Shown here piece after piece: positions 1 through 8,589 of a stretch of DNA of 37,375 nt. The notes beneath the pieces are model-generated. The model was not told the DNA's origin. It made no database searches and saw only the letters and a list, made by a program, of their open reading frames with translations. Numbering within the stretch: position 1 is the first letter of the stretch; every line of letters begins with the position of its first letter. The stretch comes from Minisyncoccota bacterium (GTDB lineage Bacteria; Patescibacteriota; Minisyncoccia; Phycocordibacterales; Phycocordibacteraceae). Where the stretch lies: positions 1-37,375 of the forward strand of contig JALHPI010000007.1 of assembly GCA_022842585.1 (NCBI GenBank). Reading direction: 5' to 3'. The translations under genes and the position numbers were made by a program.

Positions 1-504
1 CCCTATCGCTTGGATGAGGTGCGTCTTGCCGCGGCCCGTGTCTCCGTAGATGAAGAGCGGGTTGTAGGTGATGCCCGGACGCTTTATTGCTGCTTGGGCG
101 GCAGTGTAGGCAAGCTCGTTGAAAGAACCCACGACGAAGGTGTCAAAGGTGTAGCGCGGGTTTAGGTTGTCGCTCTTGTTTATGTAGAACTCATCAAGCG
201 GGAGCTCCTGATTCTGTACGACACGCTTTTCCGCCTTTGGTTTACGCGCGTCTTTCACTATCAGGTACTCGATATTGCGGTACTCATAGGATACGGAGCG
301 GAGAATTTTAAGGAGAAGCGCGTTGAACTTCTTTAAGTACCAGTCGCGGAAGAATTGGCTTGGGACGCCGATGTACACAATCCCCTCCTCTATTTTTACT
401 ATGTGGCTTTCGCGAAACCAGGTGTTGAAATTCGCAGGAGAAATGGACAGCTCGACTTGTGAAAGTATGTATTCCCAAAGTTCGTGCGGATCCGAGCGGT
501 TCAT
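1..504 (-). CDS. dnaA: Chromosomal replication initiator DnaA, N-terminal part (runs off the window edge)
   Basis: Reverse translation from ATG at 504 reads [36 protein letters not shown]...[54 protein letters not shown]: DnaA domain I plus Walker A. Missing from the ORF track because it is truncated. Confidence 0.95.
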   Translation of the reverse strand, partial: MNRSDPHELWEYILSQVELSISPANFNTWFRESHIVKIEEGIVYIGVPSQFFRDWYLKKFNALLLKILRSVSYEYRNIEYLIVKDARKPKAEKRVVQNQELPLDEFYINKSDNLNPRYTFDTFVVGSFNELAYTAAQAAIKRPGITYNPLFIYGDTGRGKTHLIQAIG

Positions 505-526
505 CGTGGGCGTATTATACGTGCCC

Positions 527-594
527 TGTGGATTAGCGGAAGTACGGACATTCCTTGCCGAGGCGGGGAGAACTTGTTACTATCCTGTGTATAA
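527..594. promoter_or_regulatory. dnaA-rpmH intergenic region with DnaA boxes; probable origin or autoregulatory region
   Basis: TGTGTATAA at 586-594 is the reverse complement of TTATACACA (perfect TTATNCACA) and overlaps the rpmH -10 (TATAAC). TGTGGATTA at 527-535 is an 8/9 match. Confidence 0.6.
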
Positions 595-603
595 CTTTTG
601 CCT

Positions 604-756
604 ATGCCAAAACGAACCTACCAGCCAAAAAAGCGTAAGCGCGCAAAGACCCACGGCTTCCTCTCCCGTACCAAGACCGTAGGGGGTAAGCGTGTCATCG
701 CCGCTCGCCGCCGCAAGGGCCGTAAGTCCCTCACCGTTTCGTCCGAAAACAAGTAG
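604..756 (+). CDS. rpmH: 50S ribosomal protein L34
   Basis: Translates to [50 protein letters not shown]; canonical L34 beside rnpA. Below the ORF-track length cut-off. Confidence 0.97.
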   Translation: MPKRTYQPKKRKRAKTHGFLSRTKTVGGKRVIAARRRKGRKSLTVSSENK

Positions 757-759
757 TCC

Positions 760-1077
760 ATGCTCCCCCGCCGGAACCGCCTTTCGAGGGTAACGTTCCC
801 GGGAGGAAGGACGGGAAACCGTGCGGCATCCCCCCACTTCTCTATCCTCTGGGGAAAGGCCAAATCAGGGGGTGCCGCCGCAGTTATCTCTAAGAAGGTT
901 GCGCGTCGCTCCGTAGACCGCCATCTCTTAAAACGTCGCATGTTGGCCGTTATACGGCCATTTGCGGCCGAAGACAGGTTCTTAGTGGTATATGCCCGTG
1001 CCGGAAGTCCTTCTCTTACCTATAAGGCACTTCAGGAAGAGCTCTCATCCTTACTTATTCGCGTTACCGCTCATTAA
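760..1077 (+). CDS. rnpA: Ribonuclease P protein component
   Basis: Position between rpmH and yidC; ISKKVARRSVDRHLLKRRMLAVIRP resembles the RnpA signature. Confidence 0.88.
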   Translation: MLPRRNRLSRVTFPGGRTGNRAASPHFSILWGKAKSGGAAAVISKKVARRSVDRHLLKRRMLAVIRPFAAEDRFLVVYARAGSPSLTYKALQEELSSLLIRVTAH

Positions 1078-1086
1078 CATCTTTTT

Positions 1087-1809
1087 ATGGAATCCTTCTT
1101 TCATCACTTCGTCTACCTCCCCATCTATAACCTCCTCGTCTTCCTCTTGGACGTTATTCCAGGCGGCGACCTCGGTCTTGCGGTCATTGGAGCGACGATT
1201 GTGGTGAAGATCGTACTTCTCCCCCTCTCTCTTGCGGCGGTACGCACCCAGCGGGCGATGAAGCTTCTTGAGCCGGAACTGAAGGAACTACGTGAGAAAT
1301 ACAAAGACGATAAGGAAACGCAGGCAAAAGAGATGTTTGCCCTCTACAAAAAACACAACGTAAAACCGTTTGCGAGCATCTTGATGCTTTTCATACAGCT
1401 CCCCATCCTCTTCGGGCTCTACTATGTCTCGCAGCATGCCACGGCACAGATAGACCCGAACCTCCTCTATTCGTTTGTTTCTGCTCCGGAAACGTTCTCC
1501 CCGCTTTTCCTTGGCATATTTGCGCTCACGAGTTCAAGTATCGTTCTCGCGCTCGTTGCGGCCGCCTCACAGCTCCTTCAGGCGTGGTATATGATTCCAA
1601 TTCCTCCAAAAAGCACCGAAGCAATCCCTTCAATGCAGGAAGAGTTTGGACGCGCCATATCGCTACAGGCACGCTTCGTATTCCCTATCCTTATAGGATT
1701 TATTGCGGCTACCTCCGGCGTACTCGCGCTCTACTTCATCGCCTCAAACCTCTTTATGGTCGCGCAGGAATTTGTCGTGCGGAAAATGCATCCGGAGCAC
1801 AATGTGTAG
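1087..1809 (+). CDS. yidC: YidC/Oxa1-family membrane insertase
   Basis: Multiple TMs; GATIVVKIVLLPLSLAAVRTQRAMKLLEPELKELREKYKDDKETQAKEMFALYKKHNVKPFASILMLFIQLPILFGLYYV is typical of Oxa1/YidC. Confidence 0.95.
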   Translation: MESFFHHFVYLPIYNLLVFLLDVIPGGDLGLAVIGATIVVKIVLLPLSLAAVRTQRAMKLLEPELKELREKYKDDKETQAKEMFALYKKHNVKPFASILMLFIQLPILFGLYYVSQHATAQIDPNLLYSFVSAPETFSPLFLGIFALTSSSIVLALVAAASQLLQAWYMIPIPPKSTEAIPSMQEEFGRAISLQARFVFPILIGFIAATSGVLALYFIASNLFMVAQEFVVRKMHPEHNV

Positions 1810-1827
1810 TGTGTAAGTACTTTCGCA

Positions 1828-2625
1828 CTAGTATTCGCAGATAGGGAGATTAGTGTTTACGTGGACGTTCACGTCGTTTCCGTTCGAAAGGACGCAGTCA
1901 TGGATGCGGACTGGATTTTCCGCGCCGACATCCGTAAGGTAGGTAGTGAGTGCCGTCTGGCATGCTTGTGCTGTGGCTGCAGCCGCAGCATCAAGCGCGT
2001 AGCAGTTGACCCCTTCTTCTGGGCTTCTGATTTCTTCCCCTACCACGTAGAAGTATTGTCCCGCTGCAAAACGATACACCCAGTTTAGTCCTGCTGGGCC
2101 GTCGCCTTCCTGACCCACCCCGCCTCCAGGATCCCCTACCCCGTCCCCGAGGAACTCACCGTCGTCCGTATAGTCTTCTGCGGTCGGCTGAGGCGTCACT
2201 GGCCCTGGCGTAAGCCCCGACACATCCACATCAAGCCTCAGTATCCTCGGGTCAATCACGCTAAACACAAGATAGGGGGTAAGAAGAAATAGAAGCCCAA
2301 GTACTGCCATAGTGATATGGTGCTTCGCATCTTTCTTCTCGGTAATGCTGTCCCCGAGCATGTAGATGACACCCCCTTGGACAATCTTTAGGACCGCGAT
2401 TACGGCAGCGGCTCCGATACAAAGCCGGTAGAGGTTATTTAAGAGAATAGCGAGCGACTGTGAGTTTGCTGCTTCCTGTACTCCAGGGATGGAGGTAAGA
2501 GCGGTGAAAGAAGGCGCTTCTGCGGCAAAGACGAACGATGGAATCGTCGCATAGCCTGCAACCAGTACTACGAAAACAGCAAGAACAATTTGAGCAACCC
2601 GCGAAAAATATGAATTAGAGGTCAT
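1828..2625 (-). CDS. VirB2/TrbC-like pilin-type membrane protein with C-terminal extension
   Basis: Signal peptide (IVLAVFVVLVAGYATIPSFVFAAEA), then two hydrophobic helices (LCIGAAAVIAVLKIVQGGVIYMLGDS..., HITMAVLGLLFLLTPYLVFSVI). Start taken at internal ATG 2625. Confidence 0.6.
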   Translation of the reverse strand: MTSNSYFSRVAQIVLAVFVVLVAGYATIPSFVFAAEAPSFTALTSIPGVQEAANSQSLAILLNNLYRLCIGAAAVIAVLKIVQGGVIYMLGDSITEKKDAKHHITMAVLGLLFLLTPYLVFSVIDPRILRLDVDVSGLTPGPVTPQPTAEDYTDDGEFLGDGVGDPGGGVGQEGDGPAGLNWVYRFAAGQYFYVVGEEIRSPEEGVNCYALDAAAAATAQACQTALTTYLTDVGAENPVRIHDCVLSNGNDVNVHVNTNLPICEY

Positions 2626-3862
2626 ATGCCCAGAGTGAACCATCTTTCTTATTGGTAAACAATAACACATCCGAGTTCGCATCAATTGCGAGTGACACGC
2701 CGTCTATGGCGGTGTTTGCGATCGCGACCGGGTCGACTATGAGAATCGCGGTGCGACTTACCAAATCTATCTTCCAAATCCGGTCTGAAAATGAAATTGC
2801 GCCCTGGTACCACGAATCAGGCCAGGTACCACCGATAGCGCGCGGGACAGCGCAATATACAGAAAGCTCATCGGCAGCCCACACACACTTCTCAGGAAGC
2901 AATGCTACCGGAAGCGCGGTTTGTGCGCGCGTCGTCGTATCCATTGCGCTTGCGGTAACCGTCTGCCCGGAAAGATAGCTGTAGATTACCTGCTTTCCAG
3001 ACGGACTTGGAAGCATGGTGAATCCCCGGTACGGGCCAAGTATGCGGTCGAAGACACCCGATGCATTCACAAGGAAGCCGAAGCCATCCATTTGCGCAGA
3101 GGGTTTCGTGAACGCGCCCACTCCCTGTCCGGAAGGGGTAAGCCGAAGCGAGGAGAGGTTTGAAGTGAAGAGCGTCTTTGCGTTTGCCCCATCAGCGCGC
3201 GCAATGGTCGCGATAGAGCCGGTAGTACTTGGCAGGAGTGTGACGACAGTAGAGGTTCCGCTTACGATAACCTGGTCAAGCCCGCTTTCAAGCAGGTACC
3301 CGCCCTCTGTTTCTGTAGGGAGCGCATAGGTCTCTATCATCTCGGTCCCGGATTCGTTTGCAGAAAGGAAGCGCAGGAATGCGGTCGTGCCGTCCTTGGT
3401 CCAGGCGGCTTCCTGTATACCCGGAAGAGTGCGGTTTGAAATACGGGAAAGAAGCTTTTCGTTGAACTCGTACTTGTATACGTTTCCGCTTTTACGCTCC
3501 ACGTAGCGGACCTCCGGAACAAAAATGGTCTTCGTTGCTTTTGGTGCGGAACTCGTGCCGGTGTCAGACCCTCCCTCCTCCGTAATTTCTTTGGGTGCCA
3601 AAAACACCAAGGAACCGAACGCGACCGGGCCTTCCGTTATACGTATCAAGTTTGGTGCGACCTCTTCCCCGCCCGTAACCGTACCGTCAGTGGGCGGCTG
3701 CTCTGTATCCGTTCCCGTATAGTCGCCACCTGTTTGGAAGGGATTCTCCCCGGTATCTACGACAATGCCCCCGCCTCTTGGAGCGAAGAAAAAGAAATAT
3801 ATGCCTAGCGCAATGAGTATGAGCGCAAGCACTACTCCGGCGATAATGAGATAGCGTTTCAT
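2615..3862 (-). CDS. Membrane-anchored hypothetical protein (possible beta-propeller-type extracytoplasmic domain)
   Basis: N-terminal TM (YLIIAGVVLALILIALGIYFFFF) and repeated beta-rich segments; overlaps neighbours in the T4SS-like operon. Confidence 0.6.
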   Translation of the reverse strand: MKRYLIIAGVVLALILIALGIYFFFFAPRGGGIVVDTGENPFQTGGDYTGTDTEQPPTDGTVTGGEEVAPNLIRITEGPVAFGSLVFLAPKEITEEGGSDTGTSSAPKATKTIFVPEVRYVERKSGNVYKYEFNEKLLSRISNRTLPGIQEAAWTKDGTTAFLRFLSANESGTEMIETYALPTETEGGYLLESGLDQVIVSGTSTVVTLLPSTTGSIATIARADGANAKTLFTSNLSSLRLTPSGQGVGAFTKPSAQMDGFGFLVNASGVFDRILGPYRGFTMLPSPSGKQVIYSYLSGQTVTASAMDTTTRAQTALPVALLPEKCVWAADELSVYCAVPRAIGGTWPDSWYQGAISFSDRIWKIDLVSRTAILIVDPVAIANTAIDGVSLAIDANSDVLLFTNKKDGSLWAYDL

Positions 3863-4839
3863 AGGCCGAATATGCCGGTAGAGCGCGCCTGACCAAATTG
3901 TAAGGTGAACCGGGTCTCGGCATTATTTATCACTTTTGAATCCTGGGCGCGCACACCGATAACTGCCGTCCCTTTTGTGGCGCCGGTCGTGCGTACCGTC
4001 AAATCTGGGTCTTGGTCGCTGTCCGTCCCATTCAAGGTCCAAGCGTTTTTAGGAAGCGCGGCGTAATAGTACGGGACCGCGCGGAACGTTTGCTCGTCGC
4101 CAAGCATCGCAAACGTCCCCGAGAGGATATGTGCAAAGTCCACACTACCAAGCGGGTCGTGTTTATATACGCGGACGAATGGATCTACCGGGCTCACTGA
4201 AGTTGCTCCCTGCGCCACCATAGTCCTGTCTTGTGTCGTTACCGTCACCGTAATACGAGCATCACGATAGCGTATAGGTGCTTTCGCCCGCAGGATGTTT
4301 TTTCCAATACCAGACTCTGATTCAAGTATTTTATCGCCAAACCTCCAGGTATATACGAGGTTTGCAGCGGGGATTTTGGTACCGGAGGTAGTCTGGAAGT
4401 CCGGAAGCGCTATCAGGGTGACCGGTCCTTCAGAAGCGACCAGCTTTGCGCCCTTATAAAACGGAGGGACCGTTGAACTTGCCTCTACGACAAGTGCAAC
4501 ATCCGCAGGAAAGAGAGTTTGGGTCGCTTCATGAGTACCGTCTACGTCGGTCGTTACCACCTTTACCACCGACTTACTTCCCGGTCCTCCCATAGTGAAG
4601 GTAGCTTTTCGCTCGTTTTCCCCTACCACGACCCCGTTTACCGATATAGAAATAGTGCTTGCACTTAAATCAAGTTGCGAACTTGAAACGGTGAGCGTTA
4701 CGCGGTCATAGGGGCGCGGATATTGCGGAGAGAATGAGAATCGCAACTCCTCACCCACCGGGAGTTCTTGCGCGAGTGCGGGCGCTTCCATTGGGAACAG
4801 AAATGTGAAAAAGAGTAGAGAAAACGCAACGATACGCAT
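3859..4839 (-). CDS. Exported hypothetical protein with Ig/PKD-like repeats
   Basis: Signal peptide ending APALAQ; repeated beta-rich segments (FSPQYPRPYDRVTLTVSSSQ, LVYTWRFGDKILESESGIG). Confidence 0.55.
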   Translation of the reverse strand: MRIVAFSLLFFTFLFPMEAPALAQELPVGEELRFSFSPQYPRPYDRVTLTVSSSQLDLSASTISISVNGVVVGENERKATFTMGGPGSKSVVKVVTTDVDGTHEATQTLFPADVALVVEASSTVPPFYKGAKLVASEGPVTLIALPDFQTTSGTKIPAANLVYTWRFGDKILESESGIGKNILRAKAPIRYRDARITVTVTTQDRTMVAQGATSVSPVDPFVRVYKHDPLGSVDFAHILSGTFAMLGDEQTFRAVPYYYAALPKNAWTLNGTDSDQDPDLTVRTTGATKGTAVIGVRAQDSKVINNAETRFTLQFGQARSTGIFGL

Positions 4840-4901
4840 AGTGCTAGTATAGCGCGCAAAATATATCGAAAACTATTTTTTAATGACTCCGTGGGTACTA
4901 C

Positions 4902-5648
4902 TTACGCTGCTTCACGTACATCTTCGGTATACGGGTCTCTACGTGCTGGGGGAGAACCGGGTCGTGTGGCGCTCTTGCGTCTTTCTTTATCCCTGCGATA
5001 GGCATCAAGGGCAAGTACCGAACCTGCGACGGCTTTTACGGGCAGCGGCGCTCCGGAAGCGATGATGCCAGCGGCCTTCATTCCTATATTTTCGTCTTTT
5101 TCTTGTTGGCGTCTTTGAATTTCTCGCCGGTCTTTTCCGGGTTTCGCATCCGCAACTGCCTTTTGCCGAAGTTGTTCCCTAGTTTGCTCCGCGCCGTCTG
5201 GTCCATATCCACGATATCTACGGTCGAGCTTTCGTTGCTTTCCCGCGCTCAACTCCTTCCCTTCCGCCTCTTGTTCGGCAAGTTTGTTTGCTTTTACATC
5301 CCCTGCCCAAGAAATCAAGATGCGGGACAACACCCCGAACGTTATGGCAGGGAAAAAGTCTAATCCCGGTATGAACTCAACCACGAGGGCTCCGTAATAC
5401 GCGAGAACGCGCATCAGGATGAAGTGGTTTTGGGTATTGTTGTCAGCGAGCTTGAACCATATCCATAGGACGACGAAAGCAAGAAGGCTGAGCATCCACG
5501 CGACCACAAGCCCCACTCCTAGTACGGCGGTCAATGCCAGACCCACAAAGAACTGTAATGCGTCAATACAGATTGCAAACGCAATCATAAGCACCGCCGT
5601 CATCGGGCTCGGGCTTAGTTTGAAGGGTTTCTTCGGCTCTTCCGCCAT
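4902..5648 (-). CDS. Hypothetical membrane protein of the T4SS-like operon
   Basis: Several N-terminal hydrophobic helices and a charged C-terminal tail; collinear with the VirB4-like genes. Confidence 0.6.
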   Translation of the reverse strand: MAEEPKKPFKLSPSPMTAVLMIAFAICIDALQFFVGLALTAVLGVGLVVAWMLSLLAFVVLWIWFKLADNNTQNHFILMRVLAYYGALVVEFIPGLDFFPAITFGVLSRILISWAGDVKANKLAEQEAEGKELSAGKQRKLDRRYRGYGPDGAEQTREQLRQKAVADAKPGKDRREIQRRQQEKDENIGMKAAGIIASGAPLPVKAVAGSVLALDAYRRDKERRKSATRPGSPPARRDPYTEDVREAA

Positions 5649-5651
5649 ACC

Positions 5652-7487
5652 TTACGAAGCACCTCCGGTTTCAAGACGATTCTTTTCGTTCTTTATGGCA
5701 AGCAATTGCGACGGGTCGCTCGTGATGATTTGGTCCTCGGTATAGGACGCGACGACTTTAATCGCGACGTGTTTCAAGCCCGCGAAGAAAAGCCCCTCCC
5801 CCACCCCGGATTCAAGAAGCAGGAATTTCTCCTCGTCGGTCAGGTTGAAGATGTCTTTCAGAAGGTCGATAGTGGTCGGTGATTGTTTCAGGAGAAGCTG
5901 GATGGATGAGTTCGTGAGAATAGGCTTGCCGTAAGGACTTCGGAGGAAGTCTTCCACGTCCTGCGTGATGGTGGAGACACCCAGGTAGTATTTACGTCCG
6001 CGCTTCGCGAGACTGAAGAGGAAGGACGCGGTGTCTTCGGACTTCATCATCCACCATGCCTCGTCGATGATGAGAAGGCGTTTCTTCAATTCATGGCGCA
6101 CCGCGTTCCATATGAAGTGGGTCACGATGTACATTGCGACCGGTTTAAGCTCGTCCTCCATATCGCGCACCGAGAAAACGATGAACTGCTTGTTGATATC
6201 CACGTTCGTCGGCTGGTTTATGAAGCCGGCCCAGGTGCCCTTCGTGTACTTGGAGAGGCGCTGGACGAGGGACTCCGAGCCTTGCATACCCGAAAGCACG
6301 TTCTCAAAGTCGGAGAGAAGCGGTGCTTCTACACCGGTGAAGTCTGCATCTCCGGTGATGTCTTTTAAGGCGTACGTTTCCGTAATGGCGCGGTCGACGA
6401 TGGCGTCTTCCTCCGGAGTGAGGCCGCCGAGCATGATGCGGAAAAGACCGACGAGGTTGATGATGTTTGAGCGGAGGATGTCGGACGGGTTCTCATCTTC
6501 CTTCACGGGTGGTAGGTCAAACGGATTGATATGGTGCTCGCTTGAAAGCGAGATGTTGAACATGCGCCCGCCGGTCGCCTCCGCAAGCGAGGAATACTCC
6601 TGCTCCGGGTCGATGACGATGACAGTGGTATCAAACATCAGTGAGCGGAGAATCTCGAGCTTCACCGCATAAGATTTACCGGAACCGGACTTCGCAAACA
6701 CGACAGAGTTGTAGTTTTCAAGCGAGAAGCGGTCGAAGAGGATGAGAGAGGCGTTGTGGCGGTTGATGCCGTAGAGGATGCCTCTATCGCTCGTGAGGTC
6801 AAAGGAAACGAATGGAAAAATGGAAGAAAGCGGAGAGGAATTCAGTTTATGATTTACGGAGAGCTCATCAAGCGCAAGAGGAAGCGTGGAGCGGAAGCCC
6901 TGTTCCTGCTGGAAGAGTGCCGGCTTCGTGTAGATGAGGCGGGAATCGAGGATACCGCGCACGTCCGCCTCGATTTTATCGAGCTCCTCTTTGGAATTTC
7001 CGTAAATGGTGAGGTAGAGACCCACTTCAAACAGCTTCTCCTGCGCCTGCTGGAGATTGTCGCGAAGCGCCTCAAGGTCCTGGTAGGCGGTATCGAGCAT
7101 CGGGTCGCGCACGAGCCCCTTCTCTTCCCTGTCCGCTATCTGGCTCTGCACCTCGGCGACTTTCCTTTGGAAACTGCGGAGCGCCGCTTCAGTCTCTACC
7201 GGATGTATGAAAATGCCCGCGTCAAAGACGCGTGAGAGGTTCACGATAGGGGTAAACCAGCTATCGGTGAGATAACGCGGGTAGGAAATGGTATAGAACG
7301 AGCGGGCGAACTGCTCGCCAAGCTCTATCTCCTTTGCACTTACCTTTAGTGCGGCGGGAGCGATGGTATCTGCGAGATTCAAGGCACCCTCCGCGTAGAT
7401 GTCTTTTGGGAGTACCGGGACGATTTGCGGCATGCTCATAGCCGCACCGTCTTTTTGTTTCTTGTTGAGAAAGTCGAGGAGGGCCAT
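5652..7487 (-). CDS. VirB4/TraC-family conjugative ATPase
   Basis: Walker A VFAKSGSGKSYAVKLEILRSL, Walker B KKRLLIIDEAWWMM, VIDPEQEYSSLAEATGGRMFNISLSSEHHINPFDLP, GVSTITQDVEDFL. Confidence 0.92.
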   Translation of the reverse strand: MALLDFLNKKQKDGAAMSMPQIVPVLPKDIYAEGALNLADTIAPAALKVSAKEIELGEQFARSFYTISYPRYLTDSWFTPIVNLSRVFDAGIFIHPVETEAALRSFQRKVAEVQSQIADREEKGLVRDPMLDTAYQDLEALRDNLQQAQEKLFEVGLYLTIYGNSKEELDKIEADVRGILDSRLIYTKPALFQQEQGFRSTLPLALDELSVNHKLNSSPLSSIFPFVSFDLTSDRGILYGINRHNASLILFDRFSLENYNSVVFAKSGSGKSYAVKLEILRSLMFDTTVIVIDPEQEYSSLAEATGGRMFNISLSSEHHINPFDLPPVKEDENPSDILRSNIINLVGLFRIMLGGLTPEEDAIVDRAITETYALKDITGDADFTGVEAPLLSDFENVLSGMQGSESLVQRLSKYTKGTWAGFINQPTNVDINKQFIVFSVRDMEDELKPVAMYIVTHFIWNAVRHELKKRLLIIDEAWWMMKSEDTASFLFSLAKRGRKYYLGVSTITQDVEDFLRSPYGKPILTNSSIQLLLKQSPTTIDLLKDIFNLTDEEKFLLLESGVGEGLFFAGLKHVAIKVVASYTEDQIITSDPSQLLAIKNEKNRLETGGAS

Positions 7488-7488
7488 A

Positions 7489-8124
7489 TTATTTTTGGTT
7501 CATTTGTATCGGAGTCTCAAGCGCGCCGACGTTAAACGAACGGTACAAAAGCTCTATCACCTCTTCGGTTCCAAGCTGTACCGCACGCACCCCGCTTGAG
7601 CTGAGGCTTGAGGCGACGAGCGCCATGCGCTGTTCGAGCTGCACTTTATGTTCGTCAAATGATTGCGACATCCCTTCTGACTGCGCGGCAGGCTTCCCGC
7701 CAAACAAAGGAAACGAAGTTGGAATCTGAGTGATGCCGGCCGGTTCAAACGGAACGACGACATAGAAGAGCTTGGTCATGATGTCCGAGCCCTCGATGAA
7801 ATTCTTTACGAACTGTATGTACTCGCGCACCTGGATACGCATCAGTTCCGTTGCCTGGGAATCCACACGCTCTTCAAGGAGTGCGAGGTACGGACGGATG
7901 TCCATGCGGCGGGAGTGCACGACGATTTCCACCGAGAAATCAAGCGTATTCAAAAATGTTTGGAACCCGCCGATGACGGCCTTCTGCTCGTCCTCGCTTT
8001 TAAGCGCGAAGTTTACGGAAGAACACATGAGAATACCTCGATACCCTCCCTGTTTTAGGATGACGATACCATCGCGTACTTCCTTTACCGGTACAAATGA
8101 CTGGGCTGATTTTGCTTCGGGCAT
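7489..8124 (-). CDS. TraC-like / VirB4 N-terminal-domain protein (separate ORF)
   Basis: VKEVRDGIVILKQGGYRGILMCSSVNFALKSEDEQKAVIGGFQTFLNTLDFSVEIVVHSRRMDI..., directly upstream of the VirB4-like ATPase. Confidence 0.75.
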   Translation of the reverse strand: MPEAKSAQSFVPVKEVRDGIVILKQGGYRGILMCSSVNFALKSEDEQKAVIGGFQTFLNTLDFSVEIVVHSRRMDIRPYLALLEERVDSQATELMRIQVREYIQFVKNFIEGSDIMTKLFYVVVPFEPAGITQIPTSFPLFGGKPAAQSEGMSQSFDEHKVQLEQRMALVASSLSSSGVRAVQLGTEEVIELLYRSFNVGALETPIQMNQK

Positions 8125-8127
8125 ATA

Positions 8128-8535
8128 TTATTGCGGGTTCTGCCCGGTATCGCGCACATCAAGCGACCACGCGAGCTCTTCAAGCTTGCGACGCGAAAGC
8201 GGTGCTTTCGGAAGGGGTGCAGGTGCCGCTACCTCTATCTTCGGTGCGACCTGCTCCTTTTCCTTCTTCCAGAGGTAGAGGCGACCACCGAGGAAATAGA
8301 CAAGACCTGATTCAAGTATTTCTATGAACGGCTTTCCGTTTACCTTGTAGAACGCGAGCGCAAGTGCAAGACCTGCGATAGGGGCGCCGAGAATGATTGC
8401 GAATACAAGCGGAAGGGAGAGCACCAGAATAGTCACAATCCCCGCCCCGCCTGCGAGGTATATGAATTGTTTTATGGTCAGTGGACCAAAAATCTTGTCT
8501 TCAACCTCGATAAATTGCGGGACTTGGTACTCCAT
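8128..8535 (-). CDS. PrgI-family (VirB3-like) membrane protein
   Basis: MEYQVPQFIEVEDKIFGPLTIKQFIYLAGGAGIVTILVLSLP...VNGKPFIEILESGLVYFLGGRLYLWKK; typical PrgI layout beside VirB4. Confidence 0.8.
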   Translation of the reverse strand: MEYQVPQFIEVEDKIFGPLTIKQFIYLAGGAGIVTILVLSLPLVFAIILGAPIAGLALALAFYKVNGKPFIEILESGLVYFLGGRLYLWKKEKEQVAPKIEVAAPAPLPKAPLSRRKLEELAWSLDVRDTGQNPQ

Positions 8536-8589
8536 TTGCTTTCAGTATAGCAGTCCGCATATACCGATTTGCACAGAGTGCTGTGAACG

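Noticed and set aside
6031-6672. 213-aa plus-strand ORF
   Set aside because: Lies inside the VirB4-like ATPase on the opposite strand; Ser/Met-rich composition typical of a shadow ORF.
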